NCBI GenBank assembly: GCA_022829145.1 | Contig: CM040758.1 | Span: 18,611,075 to 18,675,074 of the forward strand | Reading direction: 5' to 3' | Length of the DNA: 64,000 nucleotides | Source of the DNA: Albula goreensis | Lineage: Eukaryota > Chordata > Actinopteri > Albuliformes > Albulidae | Part shown: positions 1-59,010 of the stretch, piece after piece | How the letters are laid out: each line of letters starts with the position of its first letter | How positions within the stretch are numbered: the stretch's first letter is position 1 | Notes under the pieces: generated by a model | Databases searched by the model: none | Seen by the model: only the letters and a program-made list of their open reading frames with translations | Told to the model about the DNA's origin: nothing | Program-made: the position numbers and the translations under genes

Positions 1-3000
1 CACATCACTATTACACTCTGTTTAAGCACTAAATTCCTATCAAAGCTTTGAAAAACACTCAGCGGACTCTGTGAGAAAAAAGCCGTGTGAACAAACAGTG
101 CTTAAAGGTACGCTTTGAATGAGTGTGAGAAGCAGAAGAGGGTGTTGCATTATTTCATTAATTGGTGGTCAGCAGAGAAATGAGAGGAAGCCTTTGTCCT
201 CCTGTGGTCTTGTTAGGTAAGCCACTGCAATCAGAGCAGACCTGGCAGGGAGGAAATAGAGCCGCCAGACTGTTATCCTACAAGCTGTTAAAAGAAGGCA
301 GGAGAGCCCAGTCAGGCTCCATTGGAGCAATCAAGAGCGGGAAAGCCAACAGCAAGTGCTAAAATAAGGGCGCTGTACCAAACGGTACAGTCAGTGCGTG
401 CAGGCACGCATCCTCGCACATGCACACACTCGCATAGTACAGGAAAGAGACGAAATAATGTAAAACTAAACAATATATGAATATTTATGAACTCATAAGG
501 AGCTGGGCCGACCTTTGTTTTAAAAACAGCTTCAGTCTTGGAATGCTATTATACAAGTTTTGAATGGTTTATAGTAGGATGTTGGACCATTTTTTAAAGA
601 AGGAGAACCTTTAGTTCTTTAAGAGATAAAGGAGATGGAAACTTCACACTCTACATTTCAGAAATCCCATAAATATTGAATGCTCCTAAGATCTGAGGTT
701 GGGGGAGGTCATAGAAGGTGCTTCACTTCACTCTGGTGTTCATGAAAACACTTTTGAATTTGTTTAATGATATGTATGGAAGCAATATTCTTTTGGAATA
801 TAGGAATATGTTTGCCGGGTGTACCTGGTCACCCACAATGGCTTTTTTTTGCTTGGCTGCAGTTCTACCATGCATGAGTGTTAATTATACCCAATGACTT
901 CAGTGAGATGGCTGTCCATAACACATAAATGATCCGTTAACACTTAACTGGGAACAGGAAAGTTGGTTGAGCTTGTTCTTTGTCTTTCTTCAAACATTAA
1001 CCAATCCTTTCATGGCTCAGAAGTCAGATTTTGTGCTAATTTCTGTAATTTAGTGATTTTCCATTGCCACCAATGTCCTGGGCTAAGAAATAATCAAATG
1101 AAATTTGAATTTGCCAAGACATCAAAGGCATTCAAAAGACCTTAAAGGCAATCATGAGAGGGCATCACATGAGTGAGACACACCCCTACTGGATGACCGA
1201 ACAAACTCTTTGTTTGATCCCAGGGGTGGCATCGCTGTTGGTAGTGGGGCATATACATGTGAGATTTGTGTGGCTAGCATGTGACCTCAGCTCACAACAC
1301 ACAGCACACCACATCCTACACATTCTCCTTTCGGAATATTGTTGTGTACTTTGACTTGATCATTTGTCAAAGTTCAGTCTGACAACTCAGGTATCCATTA
1401 GTCTATCGTTACCTGTTAAAGCAGCCTGTGGTGTTTTTTCTGTCTGTATACAGTAGCACGGTTACTCCAAAAACAGTGTCCACCTGCCTGCCAAAAACTG
1501 TGCCAACCCTCCCTCTTGCTTTGACCACTGAGTGTCAGCCTGCATCTGTTTCAAACTGGGACACCGCCTCTGCATGCTTACGGGTCCTCATCCCTCTCTT
1601 TGTGTCCCAGCACATGCCCTGATCTTCCCAACCAGTTATGATAAAAAACCTCCTAAACAGTCCTGGCCTCCCTTCTCCTCCCCTCTACTACAACTAAAAC
1701 AATCACTACATAGATATGGATGTTATTATAAAGTACCTTCCAGTGCAATCTGTCTCTGTCGAGCCGTTTCGTAAACTTGGCCGGTTTCACATGTAAAACG
1801 CAAACTGGGAAGGCATTCAGGCCATGTGCTGACAGCATGTGGGCCCGGTTACGTGCAGATCGGGATATGAATAACCTCACTGGCTTCTAACTCTGATGTG
1901 GTATAACCCATATTTGTGGATATGCTTTGCTTACATTCTAATAGTCAGTTATTATTACTGATCAATCGCATACAATAAGGTGGGTGCATGAAATGATAAA
2001 TTGCCTGAGCCAACCAAATCTACCTGAAAATCTACCTGAACCAATCAGTAAATATAGCCCAAGTTAAAATGGTTATCCAGATGCTCTATCGAAGATATTG
2101 AGGCAGGTTACAAACTTGTAGAATAAGGTTTTATGAAACCTATAATGGTGGAATTGCAATGACCTGCCAATCACTGATATCTTAACTAAATAAAAGGTTT
2201 TGCTTCATAAACTAATACACAATGTGATTGGTTCAATTCAGATACTGCTTGCATACTTCTACCCATTTGTGGTGAAATGAAATTAGTATCAGGTGTTCCT
2301 CTACCAGTAATGGGTCAATCTGGAAATTAAGCTAAACACAGTCAGATGGATGCAAACCTACTCTCCAAAGCCTGTTCATCACTAAGTATCCCAACATCTG
2401 TGGACAGAATCAAGGACACTCCAGAGGTTCTGAGAGGCGGGATGAAGACAGAACATCATTAAAAGTCTATTTGAGGGAATCTAACTCCACTCTTGGTAGT
2501 GCGATTTATCCTAAATAAAAGCCCAGTCAAGCAATGTTTATGAACCCAAAATGGGTCCAGCTGACAGTACCATTGAAACATTGACATTGACTTTTATGAA
2601 TCCATCTCCCCTATTGCTTTTTGGCACTCTACACAGGAAACTCAAAACTGGTCAGGAATGCTGCAGGCTGTCAGAAAGTTTATTTTTTGTCACTTTTATA
2701 TCCTAAAATGAACCTTTGACCTTCTGGTTTAAAATGACCCTTTTACCTTTTATCTGCTGCTTCAGAGCTTGCAGGTTTCCTCACCTGACCTTAATCTGTT
2801 TGGTTCTTCTGGTGGAGTAGTAAAATCAGATGAGGTTGTGAACCTACTATATCAACAATAGGCTATGCTGTATGGGTGGAGCTGGCTCACATTCCTCCAA
2901 AACTGCTCTACGATCGTCGAAACCTCCTCCTAATCCTAAACTAAACACTTATTGTGGAAAAGGTGGGAAACTGACCTCGGATCAGGCACCTGAGGGACAT

Positions 3001-3555
3001 CATCAATCTACACCCTTTCCTCATACTAGTGGAGCACTCCTATGCTCAACTGTTTTGTGTGAAAGCTGAATGATGACCTGAGGTCAGTGTTAGGGGGCAG
3101 ATGAGTCCATATCCTTACACCATTTCCCTCTGCTCGCACAGGAGTCAGTCAGTGTTTGCTGAGCGCTGGGGATCGGTATGGACACTGTCTGAGGAATGAA
3201 AAATGTGTGTCTGTGACCCAGCTGCCTTCATTGTGTGATTCTTTTTGGGCTTTTTTTGTCTCCTCTTAGCGAATCTGCCAAAGCATGCTCTACTGTTTTT
3301 AAACTTCAGGGTTGTTTTTGCCTCCATCTTGCCGCTACCCATGCCTCCTCTATCAAAATTGATGCTTATTCACTGAAATGTATTTGCAGTGCTTAGCCAC
3401 ATACTGTGTTTGTACATTGAGCTCATTCATCTTCAGCTTGACAGCTTCTGGGCCTAGACCTGGAGCAGTCAGTCTTCACACCAATGCAGTGAGACAGAGG
3501 GGACTATCTGTAATCTATCAATTACATGTACAAACCATATGCTCATAATTTAAAC
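1..3555. other. Intergenic, no gene seen
   Basis: Short open frames without recognisable domains. From about 2930 to 3105 the sequence (ctcggatcagg..., cactcctatgctc, gtgttagggggcag) loosely resembles a degenerate fish interspersed repeat I remember ('gatcctagatcagcactcc' type), too weakly to name. Nothing else stands out. Confidence 0.5.
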
Positions 3556-3589
3556 ATCGTCTTTTTTTATCTGTAACTGCCACCAATCT

Positions 3590-3940
3590 TGGACCTGTAA
3601 AAACAGTAAGAACATAAAAAATATACAGACAAAACATGCAATTCAGTGTAACCTGACTTACCATTTACCTACAATCTACAGAGTACCCAGCACTGCATCA
3701 AGCCTGAACTTGAACACACCAAGGGGCTCTGCCTTAACTCCAAGACCTGGCAACCTATTCCATGTGTTGACAACTCTTTGGGTTGAACAAAACAGCCTCT
3801 GCAGAATTTACCCTTAGGTTCGATCTGTGCTCCTTTGTTCCATAGACTGAACCCAACCTAAAAACTCTCTTGTATTTCACCTTGCTGAATCCTCTTATAA
3901 ACATATAAGCCTCAATTAAATCCCCTTTATGCTTTTATTC
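3590..3940 (-). mobile_element. LINE remnant, 3' end of ORF2 (L2/CR1-like)
   Basis: Minus-strand translation begins GDLIEAYMFIRGFSKV and continues with RVFRLGS, TKEHRSNLRVN and AVLFNPKSCQHME. This is the pattern of the C-terminal tail of non-LTR ORF2 proteins (GDLIE-[AV]-[FY]-K-[IF]-... then R-x-F-F-x-x-R). Two in-frame stops follow within 10 codons of HME, so the copy is dead. About 200 bp of AT-rich 3' sequence follows. Confidence 0.6.
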
Positions 3941-3949
3941 TTGCTCTAC

Positions 3950-5060
3950 TTTGATGCTAAAGCAAGGCACATTCAGAATAACGGATGACTTTGATACATT
4001 TGGTTGAATTTTATTTCCTTTTCAGAGGATACATGGTTTCCCTAATAACAGTCATAGGCTACATTTCTGCTTCGAGAGAACAAATTGGCTTACACATGAT
4101 TTAGCTCTGAACAGTGATTGGTTGTCTGAAGACTTTTATTGCTCAGACTTGTCACACATTAATACCTACACCTCTGTCAGCGTTGCTTTGAGCCACCTAC
4201 AATCCAAGAGTGCATCCAGAGTAATAGGAAGACTAAATATTTGAAGGGGTTGTGACTACAAGTTCATGCGCCAATAAAAACAGGGAACTGAACCAATACA
4301 AATAATAAATACAACCTTTATTCAATAAGGTGGTAAAGCTTCATTCTCTGGTGAATTCATCGCCTTTTTTCTGTTATAAAAAGTCCAGGTTCATAATAAA
4401 GTGCAATCTAGTTTTAGACTTTTATGTAAATCTTGGCCTAGACATAATTACCCAATATTAATGTTGTGGTTGCATCCCAAGAATTCAATCAAGAAAAATG
4501 ATGCCACAAGCAGACTAAACAGTTCTGAGCTCCCAGGTTTGGGTCAGAGTGCCATTTGATGTATCAATAAAATAAACACTACTACGTTGTGGGGAGTTTC
4601 AGTTGACAAAAAATGCAGTTAGGTGGGACAGTGATACTCACAGTGGGTAAGAAAATATAAAAAGGCAACACTGCACTCCAGCCAAAAATGGGTTTCTAGT
4701 ATCCACAGGAAAAGGCAGTGAAGAGCATTTGGAACACAGCTCAGTCTACACACTGGGAGGCCCGGGGCTAGACGACATGAAAATGTTGATTCAGCCCACC
4801 AATCACAAATTACTGCATCTTTCCTGCACCCTTCAAATCCTGCCCAGGTCTACCAGACAGATTTGTCAGGGCAAATGGAGGGTGTGTTTTCATGGGAATC
4901 ATTTTCGTTTGCTCAACGCTCCCTTCCGTCAGCCATCATGCTGCAGGTGCAGACAAAAGATGACGTCCAGACGTCTTTGGACAAACAAGAATGACCAGTC
5001 ACAGCTTGAGTAACCGGTCAAAATCTACCTGATGGCACCCTAAAGGAAAATAAAAATAAC
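3950..5060. other. Intergenic, no gene seen
   Basis: AT-rich unique sequence with no domain-bearing frame and no clear repeat, between the LINE remnant and the copia-like fragment. Confidence 0.5.
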
Positions 5061-5063
5061 ACG

Positions 5064-5270
5064 GTGTGTTTGACAAGGGGTCTCAATGGAAAGAGTGAAA
5101 AACTGTTTGTACCAGTTTGGTCAGCACTCAAGAATAGATTTCAGATAAAGGACTTAGGTACAGCACTTAATTTTAGGGTAAATATGAAGGCTAAAAGTGA
5201 AGGAGTTCAATTATTTTTCTGTCAAGATACTCAGTATCAAATGTCCACCAGGTTAGATACCTCCAAATGG
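5064..5270 (+). mobile_element. Possible Ty1/copia-like reverse transcriptase fossil (short fragment)
   Basis: The plus-strand reading contains KNRFQIKDLGTALNFRV, like the copia RT signature (F-x-[MI]-[KT]-DLG-x-[AL]-x-[YF]-L-G), followed at the right distance by a Q-x-x-Y-like position. No LTRs, integrase or gag were seen. It is a broken, old fragment only; the family call rests on one motif. Confidence 0.4.
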
Positions 5271-8200
5271 CCAGCCTACACTGGACATCTCCTGAAAGAG
5301 TGGGGGGGGGGAGGTGGGCAAGGGGCTCTCACTGAAGCTCTGTGTAACGAGCCAGCCGGCAGTTTTTAAGGTTTATCTCTTGCCGTCCAAAGAATGGCAG
5401 CCAATTCCAGCAGCTCACTCAAAGCTGAGAGACTTGGAACTGCCAGCATAGTGCATTCAGATGGGGATGAGCAATGACACCCCCCACCCAAACTCAAGAG
5501 AGGAACCAGATGAGGGGGAGATCATTTAAAAACATTTTAAAAAGAACAAATGCAACAACAGATTTGATGAATGACAGAAATGTAGTTTGTGCTGCCGTTG
5601 CTTGGTAGCTGCTGGATCCAAAAATCACAGCGAGGTGTTTCTGAGATCTATGGCAGTCCTGGGCCCACGGCCCTACGAGCTGCTGTTTATCCAGGAAGCC
5701 TGCGATGCGTACGCTACTAACGATGTGGAACCACAGGTTAGGCAACAGTCCAATTGTGACATCACGGCCGCTGCAGGGGACCGAATGAACTGCGGGTGAG
5801 ATTCACTCTGCTCTTTGAGTGTCAGAACAAGCGCTCTTTGGAGTCGGAGAGGGATGTGAGGCAACCCCACCATACCTGTCAAACACACCGTCATATCAGC
5901 TGTGGGAGGGGAATTCTGAAAGATGTGAATGAAACTGTGCTGGGGTTTTTCTGAACTGGGCTTCTAGTGATGGGAATAGGGTGAGTTTTCACAACATCAA
6001 GCAATGTGGAGTGACCATGTTCCCAGCAACTCACAGAATGGAATGATTGCATTTTGCTGTAAACAATAAAACCTTTTGATTGGTTGAAACAAGATAGTAA
6101 CAACCAACTGGTCTCATTCAAACCTTCATACTTGTACTGCTATAATTATATAATTATTCAATGTTTATTCACTGGTTTATACCTTTAATGTGTGATCTGT
6201 CATTGACAGCCCACATGTATACAATTCAAACTCTTGAACACAGCAGCACAGTGAAGTGTCATACCCTCATCCTTTTTCAATTCACCACATACCATCATTA
6301 TGGCCACATTAACATGATCCCTTGATGCCGAAATGGGAGACAGTTTTCAGTTTTAGCTGAGCTTTGCACTGAGGATGAGGAAGGATGAAGGAGCGTCAGC
6401 TCCCTCAGCCAGTGTCTCTGGGTTTTTGTAGTGATCATCACTATCCACTGCGCTCCGCTCTGGAGATAAGCCCCTACACAGCCCAGGGCAACACCTGGAA
6501 AGGCTTTCAAAACCTTGAGAAAATAAAAAGAGGAATTTCTTTTTTCCCCTGCCTGAAATTATACAGAATGCCAGGAATTCTGAAGAAACTTAAGGTTACT
6601 GTTGTGTTTTGAAGGAGAGGTGTGACTAGTTTCACTCGTGATACAACAGCTAGCTTTCCATCCTGCACACAGTCAAGCACAGATGCTATCACTCACATAA
6701 CACACTCTGCACTTTCATTTGAATAAGTATAAAGATGCATAATGTATAATTATGTGTGTATTTGAGTATCTGAGAATGAGTGAAACGCAGAGTGAGGGAC
6801 CATCTCCCATTCTGAAGCACAGAGTTCAATCTGACCCCTGAAACAGAGTAAATCCTTCCATCAGTTTGATACAGGGACATTTTGGTATTTTATGCTTTTA
6901 TGCATGGAAAGAGCAATCTCTGAACAATTCCAGTTGACTTATCTATTATGACAAAATGTGATACTCATGTTAAACACGTCATGTAAAAGCAATCACCTGG
7001 CAGAGTCCACCTGGACCCTGTTAACTTCTGAGCTCATTTAGATAGAATGAGAGATACTGTAGACACTGTCTTTTTTACTCTAAGCAAAAATGAGAACTAT
7101 AATACTGATCTTTGAGGAACTAAATAAAATCATTTTTTTTATTCAGCCACATTGACTTCACTGAAGAGAAAGAATGCGCACATTTCTGTTGCCAAAGGTA
7201 ACAGGAGCAGAGCCTTGACAGTAAATGGGAACAGGCTTCAGACACTGCCGAAGACTTTGATATTTATGTTTATGATCACCAAGCTAAATTACATTTCTGT
7301 TAACAGAAGTTTTTTTTTTGGGGGGTTTACAGTGTGTATGTCCAAGCATGAATAGCTACAGCGATTAAACAATGCCAGTTAATGGTGTAGTGATACTGGA
7401 GGCTGGGCCCTAGTTCCTGAGACCTGCCATGTTCCCTCATTGTCATGGGAGGACATTAGGGGGACACCTGCCCCAATGTCTAATTGTATTTTGTATTTTT
7501 TAAAGGAACCTGAGATTCATGTTTCGGTTTAAGACCCTCATTTTGCATCAGTGATAAAAAGGTTGAAACTGATCCATTGCATATGGGCTTCTCTACCTCT
7601 GCACTCAGCATGCACTTGGTTTACCCCTCATTCCACAGCTATGAGCGTCATATCTCAGAGGCTGTGTAATGTACTATAGTTGCAAATTACATATATCTCT
7701 GATTTCATATCTCTCTGCTGCTCTGTCACATTATCTTTGCATTGCTGAGGCTGAATAAAGCAGACAGCGCTAAGTATACCAGTAAAGCGTTGTCCTGAGA
7801 GAACAAATTACTTCATTCTGAATAATTTTAAACATCAACTGACAAATTCAACAAGTTCTGCAGAACACTTCAGTTACTCTGTGCAGCACCTTCAGTCAGC
7901 AAAAAATCACTTCAATTATGCAATTAAGAGAGGTGACCGCATACAAACTGCCAGACCCACCAGCTGTCAATGACTTCTGATTTCAGCATATAATAATAAT
8001 AATAATAATAATACATTATTTATACCGTTATTAGGAAATCATGACTATCATGGCCTTTCCACCTTAATTGCTTCTTCAGGCACGCTTCTCTTGTATGAAC
8101 AACTGATTCTTATAATGACAGTGTATTTAAAAAAGCTGGGTTCACCATGGCTGAGCTTTTAAAAATGTATTTTTACTTTACAAAATTACAACCGATTGGA

Positions 8201-8290
8201 ACTGAAGAGGGGGTAAGACTTGCAACACTACCCATATTTTAAAAACAACAGCCTTCCAGTTACATAACCACTCAGACAGAGGACACTATG
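5271..8290. other. Intergenic beyond the zcchc7 3' end, no gene seen
   Basis: Unique sequence with a G-run at 5302-5313 and an (ATA)n run at 7988-8012. Open frames are short, on both strands, and have no recognisable domain. In other vertebrates GRHPR lies on this side of ZCCHC7; no exon of it was recognised. Confidence 0.5.
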
Positions 8291-8292
8291 TA

Positions 8293-8298
8293 TTTATT
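8293..8298 (-). terminator. Candidate polyadenylation signal AATAAA
   Basis: First canonical hexamer downstream of the zcchc7 stop codon on the minus strand. It lies 8 nt beyond a perfect 15-bp hairpin. Confidence 0.45.
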
Positions 8299-8305
8299 AC
8301 CCACT

Positions 8306-8345
8306 CATGAGTTTACATGTTGCAGCTCACACATGTAAACTCATG
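8306..8345 (-). repeat. Perfect 15-bp inverted repeat beside the poly(A) signal
   Basis: Left arm CATGAGTTTACATGT (8306-8320), 10-nt loop, right arm ACATGTAAACTCATG (8331-8345), with no mismatch. On the minus strand it would form a hairpin in the zcchc7 3' UTR just upstream of AATAAA. Confidence 0.7.
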
Positions 8346-8421
8346 CAGATAAAATGTTATGACTAGGGTAGCGTTACTGTTCCCAGTGGGTGAGGGCAGA
8401 CTGAAGCACTGCAGTGTGTGT

Positions 8422-8440
8422 CCAGTAGAGGGTGCTGCAG
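8422..8440 (+). promoter_or_regulatory. CTCF-like motif
   Basis: CCAGTAGAGGGTGCTGCAG matches the core CCASYAGRKGGCRS, with T for the usual C in GGCGC. It lies within the probable 3' UTR. Motif match only. Confidence 0.3.
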
Positions 8441-8675
8441 CTGCCAGCAGCACTCACTGTGCTGTGAGCACTACCAGAATAGAGAGAGCAAGGCTTAATC
8501 AGAGCAGCCTACTGGGTGAAAGCATAGTCTGGCCTGAGAACAGGAGCTTTACATTGATGTTCCTGTCCCCAGGCTTTCCCCCTCTCTATCCTCTGTTACA
8601 GACACACCACAAACTCTCCTGCATGTGCGCCTGCACGTAAGCGCACACACACTCTCATTGTCTCGTAATTTCCAG

Positions 8676-56435
<47,760 letters not shown>

Positions 56436-56469
56436 GCTGAAGGGCCCTAGAGTTGACTGTGGAGACATT

Positions 56470-56493
56470 CATCATCATCATCATCATCATCAT
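56470..56493. repeat. (CAT)8 microsatellite at the exon 2 acceptor
   Basis: On the minus strand this is (ATG)8, 13 nt upstream of the probable acceptor, where a pyrimidine tract would normally be. Confidence 0.95.
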
Positions 56494-58238
56494 TTCAACA
56501 TAATACATACAGTCAATGACCCAAGGCAATTTTAAATACACTACACAGATCTAAAAGCCAAAAACAGATGATCTTCATTGGGCTTAAACAAGTGCTGTCA
56601 CAATTATCCACATGGCTCTCTTCAGCATGGTCAACACGTCTGGTGCAGAGGTTTAGTGATTCCTGTGCACACTGATATCCTGCATTTGCTACATTGTGCA
56701 TACTCCTGAAGTACAACAAGCCAGCCTTACTTTGGGACGCATCTTTGGCCCTGTTCAATCACAAAAAAATCCATGAATCAACAGTGATGAAAGTCCTTAC
56801 AAAGTTCGACGCAATGTCCGTTTGCTCGTAATGTGCATGCTTCTACACATTGTCACATCACTAATTTCACTCCTTTTCAATTTCACTCAATTCTACACAT
56901 GCTGTATCTGGTTGCATAAGACTGGGGACAGAGAGTTTGTGCATCTCACTGTCATGTAAAATTTGAGGTTCTGATGATCAGGTTGGGAACCTGTTCTGCT
57001 GCAGACTAGATGATGAATGAACCAAAAGCATTTAATCAGGCCATTTCAGAGTCTTAGATCGACTGCCATGATGAGGTCACTAGAAACATCAGTGAGCCTA
57101 GTGAGAGCTTTCGTCATAGCGTTAGATCTGCAGACTGGTCTCTATATGGACCCAGTAGCCCGTTCACCCCAGCGTGTCTCGGCAATGATAACAGGTTATG
57201 AGTGACTCAATGGCTGGCTCGATAAGAGACACAAGGTGGTCACAATCCAGCAACCAGGGAACAGGACAGAGAGGGAGAGGAATAAGGAAGGAAAAACAAA
57301 GCGGCGACTCCTGAAATCCCAAATGTAAAGTGTTTATTCATGACTCATTTCCCTGCCACGAAGTGGGGGATTTGAAAGTGTGCTGGAAACGATGTGCTGG
57401 TTTGAGACATTACCCTGTGCATCAACCTGAACATTGGAGCTCTGGCTGCAATTCACAGGGGAGCATGAAAAAGATGGGGTCAGGTGTCCAAACAGTGAAC
57501 AATATAGAGAGCTCCAAACACACGCAAGGCTTCCTTAAAGATGTTGGACAACTCCAGACACTCAGGTTATATGCATACTTCTCTGGAGCAATTTATTCAT
57601 TTTTATTCTGGTTGTGGTAATGGCAGTAGTCTGCACCATTTAGTTCTTCTAAAACATATGCATATTGGAATGGCAGGTATGCCGAGTTCTGTTAAGTTAT
57701 GGTCTGGTGAAGCATGCCCATATATATCACCAAGTTTCCCCCATCCACAGGTTTCTACACAAATAATCGCATGACTAAGAACCCAGGGGGTTGCAATGTA
57801 TGCTGGTTTGTGCTTCGACCAAATATGCCATTCTAGCTTAATTTTCTACATAGGTGTGCGCAACAATATTGGTTTTCTCCCCAACCATTCCATTGCAATA
57901 CGTTTTCATTACGGTTTTCACTCAAAACTTTAGGTGTGGCAAATGTCTTTCAATTGTGATTCAATTGTCAGGACAAATGAATCACAGGGCTGGGTAAACA
58001 AACAACAACGCAACGTGTTCATACATACATCATGTAGTTGCTTGTTCAGCATGAAACGTTATAGGATGTTGTAAACTGTGGGGTATTTCACAAGGCGAAA
58101 TTAAAGATCTATAGCCGGTCAACTGCGATGACTATGTACGAATGTTGAAAATTCAACAGGACAAAATCCTGACTTCTTCCAAAACATGTACTAAAGTTTG
58201 CCGTCTAAATCCTTAACCCTGACTCGTGCAGTACTCAC

Positions 58239-58300
58239 CAGATTTCATCAGCGAAGTCGCATTTCATTAAAACGTCACTTTAGTGCGCAAGAACAGCACG
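58239..58300 (-). other. Possible alternative 5' exon of zcchc7
   Basis: A second strong donor on the minus strand, AAATCTG|GTGAGTACT, ends at 58239, between the probable exon 1 and the first coding exon. No good acceptor lies just upstream of it, so it would more likely be an alternative first exon than an internal one. It could also be a chance match. Confidence 0.25.
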
Positions 58301-58837
58301 AGTTCGCTTTAGACAGCTAACAGGCTAACTCGACATGGGCAAGCTAACGTTAACTACATACATGGTGACTCATGTAAAAGTAAAATATTTCTCGTTTATG
58401 TTCTACGCATTCACTGTATAGAGCATTTTGTCCTGTATGTGCACATGCCATACCGATACAATTGTTTCACGTTTCAGTTGACTTAGCCAATCAGAAAGCT
58501 AACAAGCATGTTGTTTTGCGAGCTAGCTCTCTATGAAGGAGAAACAGTGTGTAGCTGCACATGTACTTTGAGCTTTATTTTGACAATAGCCGTTGCGGCT
58601 TGTGTAAAACTCAGAAAAGCATTGGAGACTCGAATGCTGTGTACCTACAACACTGTAGCTAACGTTAGCTCGCCTGTTCCTGAGTACCCACGTGTTTATT
58701 CTAATTCACAGCTGCCAGTTAATGTAAATATACAGTTCTGTGCATTCGACAAAATGCCAACCATTACCGATACATGCTCAAAAATACATCGTTCCACGCA
58801 GTAGTAAAATGTCTACTGAAAACGGAATAAAACTCAC

Positions 58838-58930
58838 CTCTGTTTACAAGTTAGCCAGTAACTTTCCTAGCAATAGTACTTTCAATACCATACACCGCTT
58901 CGGTGACCGATAGAAATGTTTCCGGGGTTT
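58838..58930 (-). other. zcchc7: Probable 5' non-coding exon 1 of zcchc7
   Basis: On the minus strand a near-perfect donor, CAGAG|GTGAGTTT, ends an exon at 58838, about 2.4 kb upstream of the acceptor of the first coding exon. Human ZCCHC7 also begins with a non-coding exon. The 5' edge is a guess, because a transcription start cannot be read from sequence alone. A CCGGAAA ETS-type site lies at about 58920-58926 on the minus strand. Confidence 0.45.
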
Positions 58931-59010
58931 CACAAACTGTTGTCATGCGACTACTGGCTGAACAACCATACCCTCATTGTCTGTTTCACGGGGTTTAAAG
59001 TGTAATGAGT
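58925..59010 (-). promoter_or_regulatory. Presumed zcchc7 promoter region
   Basis: Placed only by its position just upstream of the probable non-coding exon. The segment is not a strong CpG island and I see no TATA box at a convincing spacing. In other vertebrates the neighbour on this side is PAX5, transcribed away from zcchc7, so a divergent arrangement is expected, but pax5 is not in the window. Confidence 0.25.

Larger units (their letters stand above)
8293..8675 (-). other. Probable zcchc7 3' UTR
   Basis: From the stop codon to the first AATAAA on the minus strand (8298-8293), about 380 nt. No ATTAAA or AATAAA lies between. It contains a perfect 15-bp hairpin (8306-8345) just before the signal and a CTCF-like motif at 8422-8435. 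The transcript end is not proven. Confidence 0.45.
56457..58837 (-). other. Intron 1 of zcchc7 (5' UTR intron), no gene
   Basis: About 2.4 kb between the probable non-coding exon and the first coding exon. It holds the (CAT)8 run at 56470-56493 and the possible alternative exon near 58239. Open frames here are short and have no recognisable domain. Otherwise I see unremarkable unique sequence. Confidence 0.5.

Noticed and set aside
58508-58804. 98-codon plus-strand open frame upstream of zcchc7
   Set aside because: No similarity recognised to pax5 or any other protein; overlaps the presumed 5' region.
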